Shown piece by piece: positions 26,065-37,867 of a DNA stretch of 64,000 bases. Each line of letters starts with the position of its first letter. Positions within the stretch are counted from its first letter, which is position 1. The stretch is from contig NC_068562.1 in NCBI RefSeq assembly GCF_022201045.2, positions 4,942,001 to 5,006,000 of the forward strand, given 5' to 3'. The DNA is from Citrus sinensis (taxonomy: Eukaryota; Streptophyta; Magnoliopsida; Sapindales; Rutaceae). Under the pieces are notes generated by a model. The model saw only the letters and a list, made by a program, of their open reading frames with translations, made no database searches and was not told the origin of the DNA. Made by a program: the position numbers and the translations under genes.

Positions 26065-27242
26065 AAATTAGATCTGGGTTTATCGAGTGTAACAAAATCA
26101 CATATGGTTTTTTTTATATAGCAGATTTTTGTTTTGGAAAGAAGAATGATTGTGAAGTGATGGCATCTTTCAGCAGACATAAGTGTAGTTTTTATTCCCT
26201 TTTTTCTCCCCGTTTTTCAAGTATTGTATGGGTTTGCATTTGTTAAAAGGCCTTGTTTTGTTTGACAATGAAAATATTGTCTCGAATTTATTGCCACTGC
26301 TAGATAAATCAAGGCTGTAAGCTTCATTTGAAACAATGCGAATTGTTTCATTAGGGGCAGCAGATTATCTTAACGCAGAAGACCACATTTAGAAAAAAGT
26401 TTTTTAGCATATGCCTTACTGGAATTGATGCTGGTTGTCCCAGCAAGCAATTCTTAGCGTTTCTTTTGCAACTTGTTTCTCAAACAATGCGCCGTTGTAG
26501 TAGATCTTTGGATTCTCTTAACTGTAAAGATGTGGGATATTTTTTTTCCTTCAGACATGTTGAAAAAAAAGCACGTTCTGATCATGCTCGCTTTCTAGTT
26601 TTGCATGCATGCTCATATGTCACGACTCCTGTACACAGCGCAAAAATCTCTTTGCTAAAGCAAGCAAAATTTTAGTCTTTCCTGAATGTAGCCAAACCAT
26701 CAGCGTGTTAGATTGGTAGCAATAAGTGGATACAGAAAGTTGAATTTCTTATCTGCACTTCCGAAACTTCCGAATATTGTATTGTGGTATGTGAATGATC
26801 ATCATCTTGTTATGAAGAAAACATTCCGGTGCTTAGGGGTGCTAAAAATTTCTCAAGGCAAGCACCCAAAACAGCTTTCAACTTGATACGTATATTTTCA
26901 AGTTGAACAAACTCTCCAACAGTTTTGCACAGGACTTTGACGTCCGGTAAATTCATTTGACGGTGTGGAAATGGTTCACAAGTTTTCGTCAGTTGCAAAC
27001 TTGTCTTAAGTTGCACTAAAGCTTATCATAGCGATTGCAATTTTTATAGGACCAGCATTCCGAAGAAATTAAGCTTCTAATTAAAATCGTTGACTCAAAT
27101 ATCGGATTACTTAATTAATTCAGAGAACAAGTTTACATATGAATCGAACCACACATGTCGAATATGACTATATTACGCTTTATTTCCATCATATTTCCCA
27201 AACCACACTCACGTTCTTTGCTTGTTCTTCACTCGGTCTAAA
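26065..27242. other. Convergent 3' intergenic region
   Basis: This lies between the stop codons of the unknown gene (plus) and PCK (minus) and contains both 3' UTRs. A 68-codon open frame on the minus strand (26810-27016) has unremarkable, mixed composition and no recognised homology. Confidence 0.4.
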
Positions 27243-30200
27243 TTAGAAATTTGGACCAGCTGCAAGGATCTCTTCAGTGAGCTTGTTGTCCTTGCCAATC
27301 TTGTAGTTTGTGAATATTTCAAAGTTCCTCTTGAAAAGACCAGCCAGCTTCAGCAGTGTCTCCTTGTAAGCCTGCTTGTCTGCCCACTGTTGACACAAAT
27401 AACAATTACATCATAAAATTGAAATAAAAGATGCATTAGTTTAAAAAGATGAGAATTTGTTAAAGAGAAGGAAAACTAACAGTGTTCTCTGGATCCAGGA
27501 TTTCTGAAGGCACTCCCTCGACTTCAGTGGGGATTTCCACCCCAAATACATCAGTTTTCTTGTAATTTGCATTCAACAGGCTGCCAGAGTGTATCGCATC
27601 AATGATTTTTCGAGTGTACGGTAACTTGATGCGGCTGCCACAACCATAGCTGCAACAAATTCAAAGAACATTTCATTTCAATTTTTCTATGTAATCCGAT
27701 TGCTGGTATAATGTATACCTAGTATATCAGCATAAAGGTTAACCATCTTCAATACACACCTTCCACCTGACCATCCAGTGTTGACGAGCCATCCTGTAGC
27801 ACCATGCTTCTGCATCTTCTCAGCCAGCATTGCTGCATACTTGGTAGGATGCAGCATGATAAATGCTGCACCAAAGCAAGCTGAAAATGTTGCCGTTGGC
27901 TCCTTAATACCATCCTCTGTTCCAGCTACCTAAAATCAAGAACAAATTCAAATTCTATCACCAAAATGGAAAAGTAATTATTAGCAACTACATCTACGTG
28001 TGCATTTTCTTCTGTTCTCCAGACTCAATATGAAATGATGCATAATATTCAGGTAATTACCAAATAACCTCATATTTGAATCAAAATAATGGCATGGTAC
28101 ATACCAAAGCAGTGTAGCCACTGATGAAATGGTACATTGTTTGTGCCAGGTTCAGCTTGCTCACTGGTGGGAGTACACCAAAAGCATCACATGCCAAAAG
28201 GATGACATTCTTGGGATGAGGACCAACGCATGGTATCTTTGCATTGGGGATATACTCAATGGGGTAGGCAGCACGAGTGTTCTCTGCAATCCCATGAAAA
28301 ACAGCCACAAGATAAATAAATTTTCTTCACGATCATAGAGCATATGTAGGTATAGCTTATCTGTAGATTAAATAAATTCTCCTGGATCTTTAGATCACGA
28401 TCAAAAGACTTTTCGGTGTCACTTAAGTATTTAAGTTTTTCGCTTAGTCTTATATATTTGGAGACCCCTTTTTGTTCAAGTCCTTATAACATGGCATAGA
28501 AAAAGTCAAAATAGCTAAGCTATTGACTTAAATCACCAAATTGGAAAAGCAAATTAGTTGACTTCACATTATCTAATCGCAAAACAATCTATTAGATGAT
28601 GTAAGAGTTATAAAATTACAGAACATAAATGAAATGAGGTGTAACTTAGGATGATCTCACTATATTTTTATTAGATTAATAATGATTTAATAATTTTGAT
28701 GATGTGGGTGTAAATTAAACTAAACTGTACGGATAAGATCAACCGTACTATGAGTCATAAACTGATTCCATTTATTTTGTACTTAATACAATCAAAGATT
28801 ATTAAGATATGGAATAAGTCTGCACAAAATATTATTTTACCTGTGACAGATTTGTCAGAATAATCCACCTCTCTGGTATGCTCATCAAACACAACATTTT
28901 CCAACACTGCCAATCACAATCAATTGCATTATTTCCTATGATCTGTAAATAATTTCCCTCATATTACAAATATCAGCTAAGCATCAATAGAATTTTAGAA
29001 AATTACCAGCGCCAAACTTGATGGCATTCCAGATATCAGGCTCCTTCTCCCTTGAGAGATCAATGCACTTGGCATAGCAACCACCCTCAATGTTTGACAC
29101 ACCATTGTCACCCCAACAGTGTTCATCGTCTCCAATCAGATATCGATTGTGATCAGTAGACAGTGTTGTCTTTCCAGTACCTAACATTAAAATTATTGAA
29201 ACATTCTCATCAATAACAATGCAAATACCAAACAAACAGTAAAGGGCATTATAGCCAAATATACATCAAAACACATAGAACAATGTTTCAAGGACTAAAG
29301 TTAGAAGGCACGTATCATTTTGGCACAGTTTGGCACCAGATCACGACCTTGATCCGATGATACTATACCTGACAATCCAAAGAAGAGGGCAACATCTCCA
29401 TCTTTTCCCATATTGCAGCCAGAATGAAGGGAGAGGATTTGACGTTTAGGCATGAGATAATGCATAACACTGAAAAGACCCTTCTTCATTTCCCCGGCGT
29501 ACTGTGTGCCGAGGATGACCATTTCCCTCCTAGCAAGATTAAGGTCTATGCTAGTGGAGGATGTCATGTAGTGAGTATAACGATTACACGGGAACTGTCC
29601 AGCATTGTATATAGTGAAGTCCGGAGTACCGAAATTCTCCAGCTCTTCAGGAGTGGGTCGGATACACCTGCCACCCACCCAGTTATCCAATTTTCCACTA
29701 AGCTAATTTACCATTGCACATTGTTTAACCATTTTCCTCCATCTATGTATGTATTAGGGATGATAAACCTCAATTCAGGATTACATATTATTCACATTGT
29801 GACAATGATGAGGAAACTTATCTGGCAGGGCCAAGACCTTTGCGAAGGAAATAATTGTTAGTAAAAATAATCAGTTTGTTTCACTTACATGTTGTGCATG
29901 AACAAAGAATGGTAAGCCCTTGCAGAAACAATTCTGACTTTGACTCGGTTCTGTGGATCCCAGTTCAAGAATTGATCATTCACAAAAACCTGCACATCAT
30001 GATTTTTCATTCTATTATTAATTGAGTTATTGATAATATCAGAGAAGTTCTTATATTATCGGGCTTACTAGCTGCTTTCGCTAAATAATAAGTGTGGCAG
30101 GATAAGACACAGATCTCTCAGGTTAGTTCCATAAATTCCATAAGGTGAAGGAAAATAAATTAATAAACCAGGAGGAAATTGCTCTATCCAATAGATCAAG

Positions 30201-32743
30201 GGGACAATAGGCCGGCTTGGGGAAGGAGACGAGATGGATTCCCGTTGCTCACATTTCACCATCATCCAAAGACTAGGGAAAACATCTAATATTCTTAACA
30301 ACAAGCTAGCTACATTTTATCTCTTCATGTATGGGTGTGTGTACCTATATATAAATATTTTGTAACCCAATTTTGAGAGTTGCGAATTCCATGCAACACA
30401 CTCGCGCGCGCGCGCACACGCACACACAAAGTACTAAAGACTTTCGCAATGTTGTGAAAGCATTTTGCAATGTTGTGCATATAAAAGTCCATGCCCTTTA
30501 AAAAAATGCATATATATTAATATTTTGTAACCCAATTTTGAGAGTTGCGAATTCAATGCAACACACGCGCGTGCGCACGTACACGCACACACAAAGTACT
30601 AAAGACTTTCGCAATGTTGTGAAAGCGTTTAAAACATTGTAAAAGCATTTTGCAATGTTGTGCATATAAAAGTACACGCCCTTTAAAAAAATGCAAGAAC
30701 CCCCCATTGAAAATTTTCTATATATGTATGGTTGTGTAGAGTCCTTCTCTAGTGTGGGCGCCCGTATTTTTTAAAAAGTAGATTTAAAATTTTACAACAG
30801 TGTCAAATGCTTTTATACCATTGTAAAATGATATTCTACACTGTTGTGAAACCTTAAATCTATATTTTAGGAGCCCAATATCTTATTCCTTTTGAAATAG
30901 GGGGAAAAAGAATAAGTTGACCTTGTGATAAATAATATAGTAAATGAGAAAAAAAAATTAGAAGAATTACTTTGTCCAAAGAATTCAAGTAATCAACAGC
31001 CCTTTCTCTGTTCACCAAAAATGTGTGCTCGTCCATTTCAATGTTAGGTGAACCCCTGAATCGTCAAAAAGCAAGAGAATTAATCCCAAATTTAATGAAT
31101 ATGAAAGGGAAAAGGAAGGCAATAATAATAAGTGTAAGAGACACTCACTTTCCCCACCAAAGTTCATGCTCAGTGGTCTCATCCTTGACCACACGCTTAT
31201 CTCTGGGAGAGCGGCCAGTCTTGGCGCCAGACAGAGTTGCCAATGCACCACTGGACGCGATAAACGACCCTTTCTCATACTTGATGGCCTGCTCGTACAA
31301 TTCTGCAAAACAAAAACAAATAACCACCGTTCCCTATTAATTAATTATCTTACTATTCTCGATTTAAAATATATAATATTGTGACCAATAATAATAATAA
31401 TAATAATATTGAGAATTTTGTTTTACCAGCAGGAGAGAGATTGTAGAGAACGTGGGTGAACTTCAAGGAACTGTCACTGACGCTGATTGTTGGCGTGAAA
31501 GAGAAATGGTCACCGGGATCTGCCGCAAACTTTGGTGTCTCTGCCTTTCTCGCCGGATCTCCTCTCACCACCTTTGGCCCTGTTTCTCTTGTCAGTGACG
31601 CCAACGATGCACTGTTTCACCCGCAAATCATTAAATTGAGATATTCAAAACAAAAGCTAGGAAATTCTTGTTAATTAATATTTTTGGGCAAAGTTTTTTT
31701 TTTGTTAAAAAAAAAATCTTCCTATCATAAAATATAATTTGCTAAAAGTATTATTATTTATTAGCACGTCCACCGCTCCACGCTTTCTTTTCTGTGGAAA
31801 CTTATAAGGAAATTACGTTGTTAGTCAAAAGTTGTAAACACGAGTACATACATGGCATAACAAGAGAAACACACCACCTCAAAGTTCTACACATTAACGA
31901 GATTGCCCTTGCCGGCGTCACCAGGTAAGACCCACTTACCCGTATTTTAAATTAAAGCAATCGTATGAATTTATACGTTAAAAAAATATTATTTACCCTA
32001 AAAAATACATATTAAAAAATTATAACAAATTAAATAAAATCATTTATATAAAAAGAAAAAATTAATTATCTTTCAATATAAAATACATTTATTATCTTGT
32101 GTAGTGTGTACAATTTAATGTGCCAATAACATTACTCTTTATATATTTCAATCGGATTTTTGGGACAAAGCAAAGGCTGCAACGACTTCACTACATACCC
32201 GCATCTTATATAAATTACTTCAAAACAAACGCTTCGGCATTGAAGTTAATATTTATATGTGTTTCAACTTGTCCGTTGTTAATCACCACCGTGATATTAC
32301 TGGAAACAGAAACTGTGGTCCCGTTTCTTGAATTAATAATTAGTCTTTTTCTTTTTTTTTTTTGGGTGTGGGGGGGTGCTTTTGGGAAGAATGATAATAA
32401 TTATTGATTCAAGTCTCAAAAGTCTAAAACGTTTTTCATTTTATTATAAGGTGTATTGCGTGTGTAAATTAAACCTGATGGACTGGAGCTGCTGTTTCTG
32501 TCGTGCCTCATCCGAAAGAGGCGAAAAAGAGCCCTGGGTCCCTTTAATGGGGGTGTTTGGTGCAGATCTTTTCTTTTGAAGCGAGTGAAGCTCGTCAATC
32601 GTCTGAGCCTTAACAGGCGGCGTGCTGTCGTCGTGGCATATCGCGCTCTGCTTCTTCTGCGAAGCCGCCGTTTGAATCTTCGCTAGCCCCTTCCTCGCCG
32701 TTCCTTTTCCGAAGCTAAACTCTCCGTTACCGTTCGCTGCCAT
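27243..32743 (-). CDS. PCK1: Phosphoenolpyruvate carboxykinase (ATP)
   Basis: Twelve in-phase exons: 32475-32743, 31427-31611, 31149-31302, 30971-31055, 29889-29989, 29369-29667, 29007-29180, 28841-28906, 28105-28283, 27760-27929, 27481-27649 and 27243-27386, giving 664 residues; the plant enzyme is usually about 670. It converts oxaloacetate plus ATP to phosphoenolpyruvate and CO2 in the cytosol, the entry step of gluconeogenesis. The N-terminal 80 residues are a Ser/Thr/Pro-rich regulatory extension, as in plant PCKs that are phosphorylated. The body carries [21 protein letters not shown], the kinase P-loop [11 protein letters not shown] (split by an intron after Ser), [14 protein letters not shown] and NTGWSGG. 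The start ATG begins [15 protein letters not shown] leader intron acceptor lies just upstream. Arabidopsis homologues from memory are At4g37870 and At5g65690. Confidence 0.95.
30354..30695. repeat. Tandem duplication of a ~165-176-bp unit with alternating CG/CA tracts in a PCK intron
   Basis: Unit 1 is about 30354-30510 and unit 2 about 30519-30695. Both run from AATATTTTGTAACCC through GAGAGTTGCGAATTC, a (CG)n(CA)n tract, AAGTACTAAAGACTTTCG and CAATGTTGTG to CCCTTTAAAAAAATGCA. Unit 2 has an extra internal copy of the GTTGTGAAAGC/GTAAAAGC segment. The alternating purine-pyrimidine tracts (about 30402-30427 and 30565-30594) are the type that can form Z-DNA. Confidence 0.8.
30756..30880. repeat. 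Foldback (MITE-like) sequence in PCK intron
   Basis: The left arm (GGGCGCCCGTA, then TAGATTTAAAATTTTACAAC, then AGTGT) is matched in inverse by the right arm (ACACTGTTGTGAAACC, TTAAATCTATATTTTAGGAG, CCCAATA). The total is about 125 bases with a short loop. It lies directly after the tandem duplication. Confidence 0.55.
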
Positions 32744-32880
32744 TTCTCACGACTCTTCCCTGCAAATACGAGACGGATTATCGGAATATGTATACAATAC
32801 GAGTTCATAAATAAACCAGGCCAAATTTCAAAAGAAACAAATCACGGTTATCATATTGGATAAGCGTGATTTGTTTTAAA

Positions 32881-33004
32881 ATTTGTTTTGCTATTTTTAA
32901 GAGATCCTGTTGCATGATTTCAGATCAAATGAACGACGTGGTATTAACATTCGTTTTGCTATTTTTATGAGACCCTGCTGCACGATTTCAGACCAAATGA
33001 ACGC
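32881..33004. repeat. Direct duplication in the PCK leader/promoter
   Basis: About 55 bases at 32881-32935 recur at 32949-33003, offset 68. Shared words are GTTTTGCTATTTTT, GATTTCAGA and CAAATGAACG, with a few substitutions. The block lies between the likely transcript start and the ATG of PCK, probably inside the leader intron. Confidence 0.75.
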
Positions 33005-33246
33005 TCTTTCTAGGCCATTATCAAGATTAACATGTGACGTGCAACATAGACCATAAAGATTAAGGAGGGAAAGAGAATGACCCCGAGATTGCGAGCTTGA
33101 AACGAAAGTGAACAAAAAGAAAAATGAAGACTAATGGGAGATGAAATATAAAAGCTGAGGTAGCCCGATCATTCAAAGTGCAGTTTGTAGTACGCAAATT
33201 GAATAAGCTAAGAAGTTGATGCGAAATGGGAGGACCCGATGCGTGG

Positions 33247-33254
33247 TATTTATA
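33247..33254 (-). promoter_or_regulatory. TATA box of PCK
   Basis: The minus strand reads TATAAATA, about 500 bases upstream of the PCK ATG. A leader intron ending at a CAG about 17 bases before the ATG would account for the long leader. Confidence 0.5.
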
Positions 33255-33418
33255 GGGCAAATTGGGCAGGGTCCTCAAAACGGTCTAATCCGAGTGAGTG
33301 CTAACCACGGTTAAATTTTATCCATCATATGAGTTAAGAGAGCAAAATTCCAAACTCATTTAAACAGAGAAACGGACTGAACGGTAGTCAGATAAATCCT
33401 AGATATTGCGCTGGGCCC

Positions 33419-33424
33419 CACGTG
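33419..33424. promoter_or_regulatory. G-box CACGTG upstream of PCK
   Basis: A palindromic CACGTG lies about 165 bases upstream of the PCK TATA box. G-boxes bind bZIP and bHLH factors (light, ABA, sugar signals). A role in PCK control is inference. Confidence 0.4.
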
Positions 33425-34622
33425 TATCCGTGTCGACTTTTCCTTTTTTTGCCCTTTTCTTTTGTAGTATATGTAGAAGTTCTTGTTTGCTTCTTCAGTT
33501 GTGTTGGGACTCGGTTGCATGGTTTTTGTTAACAATGGAATTTAATATCAAATCAATTAATTATGAACCAAATTTAGTGAATTTTAAATCATTCTAATAT
33601 TTGAAATCAATATACAATATGTTTTTGTGGGTTTTCCTAATACTGATTTAAAAATAAGTCTTCCTACTATTTGCAAGTTTACAGTCAAATTGTTAAATAA
33701 TTTATAAAAATTATCTTTACACTATCTTTATTTTGTTATATATACATTTAATTATTAAAAAATTTTAATATATTCTTTATATCACCTATATTTTTAGATT
33801 AATTACTTTGCCCTTAAATGTATTAAAATATTATTTTATCTTTTGAAACTTTGAAAAATAACTAAATTTGTAATTACATAAAAAATAGGAAAGTCGGTGG
33901 AATGATCTTTTAATTAAATTTATAAATTTTATAATTATTTAAAGTTTCAAAAAATAAAATAGTCATTTAATACAATTAAGGATTAAATAATCATTTAATT
34001 TAGATTTTTTTAACATTTTTTAATGATTTTAAGGATAAAGTAATTAATTGAAACAGATTTAAAAATATAAATGATGTACACAACGTATCAAAAAAAAAAT
34101 TATAGCTAGATGCAGTACGACAAAATAATTATAGTACAGTGATAATAGTCTAAGAATGCGTTGGGCTTCTGACATTCGTAAAGCGGGTGTATTTTATTTA
34201 TTTTTGTTTTTAGGAAATTGAAAAATGATTTTTGAAAATACAGAACTACATTGGTCATTTCTGTAGTAAGGTGTTTTCTAAATTCCGGGTTTTTGAGTCA
34301 CAAACCAAACAATGCCTTTCCGTGAACAATTTGATTGGACGAGACCACCTACACAGTCTAGTCACGTAATCAGCTTAACAGCTCATACTTGTGCGAATAT
34401 GAAGACACGAAAACCGCAGAACGAGGTAGCCCCCACGCGCATACAAAGAAGTCTGTTTGAAACATTATGACAAAACCGGACCATTAGATGCTGGAAAAAT
34501 CAATCAAATTTAAATTCATGCTTCAGTTCCGATACTACCGTAAAACGAAAGCGAGCCCGGTATTTCATATAGTGAGACGAGGCGTACAAAACTTAACTTG
34601 TATTTTATAATTTAATAATTTA

Positions 34623-35066
34623 GGGTTAATTCCGTCCTGCCCCAAATGTTTCAATATATTCCACCGCACACCTAAATATTTTAATAATGTTCAATTCACA
34701 CCCAAATTCGTTAATTTGACCGTTTATTCTAACAGTCAAAGGGCAAATTTAGAAGTTCATGCCTTAAATATTATTTGATGATGATAAATTAAATTTATTT
34801 GATAAGTTAATTGATGGGATTATTATTAATTATATTTAATTAAGAATTTTTAATGTAAATATTAATTATTAGATTAATATTTTATCTCATTTAATTCTTT
34901 TCTAATTCAAGATAAAGGGTATTTCAGATATTTCATTAACTTTCAAATAGCTCCATTAAAAATAACGGTCAAATTAACGGAATTGAGTGCGCGGTAAAAA
35001 ATATCGAAAAGCGTGGGTGCATGGTGGAAAATATCGAAAGATTTGGGGGTTGGGTGGAAATAACCC
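34623..35066. mobile_element. Foldback/MITE element, about 0.44 kb
   Basis: The left end GGGTTAATTCCGTCCTGCCC matches the inverse of the right end, GGGTTATTTCCACCCAACCC. Further in, AATATATTCCACCGCACACC pairs with a related stretch of the right arm. TTTA stands outside both ends (34619-34622 and 35067-35070), a possible 4-bp target duplication. An AACGG..TTAACGG motif recurs in inverse orientation inside. Confidence 0.65.
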
Positions 35067-35804
35067 TTTAATTTACAAGCAAAGTTGGGAAAGTTACTCG
35101 GCGTCCGGTCGCCACAAGCAGAACTGTTGGGACTGACAAGGGCCCACTTCTTTTCTCTTTGTTTAATGGTTCTGATTAATCAAATCTTCCCATCGTTATT
35201 GAGCAGCGTGCCTATGTGTCCTAGATGTGGCAGATAATGAATAAATGATTTTTCTGGAAATATTAATAATAATAATAACAACAACAATGAATATTGAAAA
35301 TTCATGTGATTTGACAGTGATTATGGTAGAATCGCTCGACGTATAGCTCTAATAATGATTATCAAATTGTATCATTAAGTACAAATTTAATTTTTACCTC
35401 TATAACCATATGGTTTTTATCAGTATTTCATCGTGAAGCAATTCTAATATAACTAAATTTTTTATAATTTTTATATATTAAATCAACAATATAGTGCTCC
35501 ACAGTGTTGCAAATCACAATCATAATAAGTACTAAATTGATGTAGGGTACCATGTAATACAAAATTGGAAATTAATACCAGCTTAACTTACTACATATTA
35601 ATACTCACAACTCGAAAGAAAACGATGTTATAACTATAGAGTATATATAAACTGATATGGTGGTATTTAATGTGTTACAAAAGAAATTTATTGCAATATA
35701 GCCAAAGAACTGAAAGAAGTTAATGGATAACAAAATTTATTGCCACAATCCAAAGCCTTAATGCATTGTATGGAAACCGTGTCTTTCAAATCAATAATGA
35801 AAGA

Positions 35805-35992
35805 GTAATGCTACACATTCCAAATTTTTTATCCTAAAAAATTATCTCAAATGATGTGTCATTTATTAATTGGTTGGTAAAATAATACAATTAATTTACT
35901 TTGATCTTATAAAGAATTATCAACTACTTAATTAATAACACATCATTTGAGATAATTTTTTAGAATAAAAAATTTGGGATGTACAGTACTAC
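35805..35992. mobile_element. Foldback MITE, about 188 bp with ~57-bp inverted repeats
   Basis: The left arm contains CCAAATTTTTTATCCTAAAA, then AATTATCTCAAATGATGTGT. The right arm is its inverse with only a few differences. The loop is AT-rich. This would fold into a long hairpin if transcribed. Confidence 0.7.
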
Positions 35993-37009
35993 TGATAATG
36001 AAATATCATCACTCACTCGTCAGTAGCCATCTATTGAAATCATAAGGGGGAAGCTTCACATGATAATGAAACCATGCTTTTTCGTATATGCTTACACACC
36101 AATTTATGGTATTTCCCTTAATAAGTCTCGCCGAAATTAGCAAAAGTAAAAATGGTTAAGATATGTTGCTCTCTTTGTGTAATAATATTTGACTAGTTCT
36201 CTAGCCCAAAAAAAAAAAACACGTGACACAGTGATCTGCTTTAAAATTTGTGATGGAAATGTCAACATGAAATTTGTTAGTTGGATTATGTATTGCCAAA
36301 ATTGCATATAATTAATTTATTACACTGATAATTTTTTTAGGAGAATAATATTATACTCACAAATAATTTACACAAATTAATATAGCGGTACTACTTGATC
36401 AATGTCGTGTAATCCATCATTTTAATTTTCACTAATCCCATTTGAAATTTATAATTTTATCTACTCAAAAGTACCATGTGACATTAACTTGTATAAGTAG
36501 TTTTTTTTTAATAGAAACAGTATTTTAGTTAAAGATGAAGAAAATAATAAATCTAAGGAAACTTTAAATTAACATACCGATTTATATTTAGGTACCATTT
36601 AAGAGTAATGTTACAAAATTTAAATACCAAATGATGTCCTGTTCTACGATATATAATAATAATCATCAATTGAGATATAAATTTCTTAGAAGCATAATAT
36701 ATTAGTTACTTAATAATACATTGAATATGTGGTGCTATAGGTTATATATTAAATGAAAACATAACACAATAATTACTTACTAATAAATTGAATATGTGGA
36801 TCAAATTTTAAATATTTTTATGACTGTGAAATGTTTAAAAAAAAAAAAAAGGAATTGACTCCAACATGATTCACCATGTAGACAAAATAAAAAAATAATA
36901 AAGTAATTGCTGAGTGAACGTGAGTATTTAGACCATAACCAACTCAACGCCGTCAATGTTTTTGTCAAGCGATAATGTTATCAACGGTGGGTAGGCATTC
37001 GGACCACAA

Positions 37010-37132
37010 AAAATATAACACACAGTCGCGGTAAGAACGAAGACCCATTCAAAAGTCACGTGTTCGAGTCCGTCAGCTCAAATCGGAGCCGTCCTTTGGC
37101 ATTAAAAGGAAAAAAAATAAAAATAAAAAAGG
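37010..37132 (+). repeat. Possible degenerate tRNA-derived SINE fragment
   Basis: GTGTTCGAGTCCG (about 37060-37072) resembles an RNA polymerase III B box. An A-rich tail (about 37108-37131) follows 36 bases later. I could not find a clear A box or target duplication. Confidence 0.2.
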
Positions 37133-37689
37133 GGTCAGCCGTCAGTTAGCTGTACTCCTGAGAAGGACAGAAAAGAAGTTGCACAATTATCTTTTCAATA
37201 TTGACAGCTGTTCATAACATGACGTCTACGTCAGCCGTTATCTTTCGGTCATAATAGATGTACGGTTTCCAAATCTTTCGCCACGTCATTAACCTTTTAA
37301 GCAAACCGTCCGAGGTATAAGCCTCCTTACAGTTGATACGGCGTCGCTGACATCATAAAACATATCTCTTGTTTTAATTTTCAAATTTTTGGGGCGGAGA
37401 CCGGAGGGGGTAAGATTATTATTATTATTATTATTATTTTAAATACAGATATATTATAATTATAATTCTATCGATATTTTGAATCAAATAGTAATTGAAA
37501 TTTTCCTTCATAATTTTAATATGACATAATTTGAACAATAACTCACTTAATATTAGAGAAAATTTTATTCTATTCCCAAAATAGGAGGCTAAATAAATCC
37601 TTATTAAATGGAGAGGTCGAGTCTCAGCTATTGCTAGGACTCCAATTCATTCTTGAATTTTACTATTTTAGTGTATGTTATTCATGTTG

Positions 37690-37867
37690 AGAAATTTTAG
37701 AATACATATGTTGTATTATGTCACTCATACAATAAGTAAATAATATCATGACAAATATACATTTGTTTTGTAAACTATCATTCAAGTAGTGGTTGTATTA
37801 AACTCAATTACACATGTCATGCAGGCATTAAATGATTGTAATACAACAGATGTATTCTAGAATTATC
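37690..37867. mobile_element. Foldback MITE family A, copy 1 (about 178 bp)
   Basis: The left end GAAATTTTAGAATACATATG and right end GATGTATTCTAGAATTATCC are inverted copies. The interior has CACTCATACAATAAGTAAAT, also seen in the copy at 60172-60331. Confidence 0.65.

Noticed and set aside
26810..27016. 68-codon minus-strand frame 3' of PCK
   Set aside because: No splice or homology support; probably chance within the convergent 3' region.
29424..29861. 145-codon plus-strand frame over PCK
   Set aside because: Shadow of the PCK exon carrying the P-loop.
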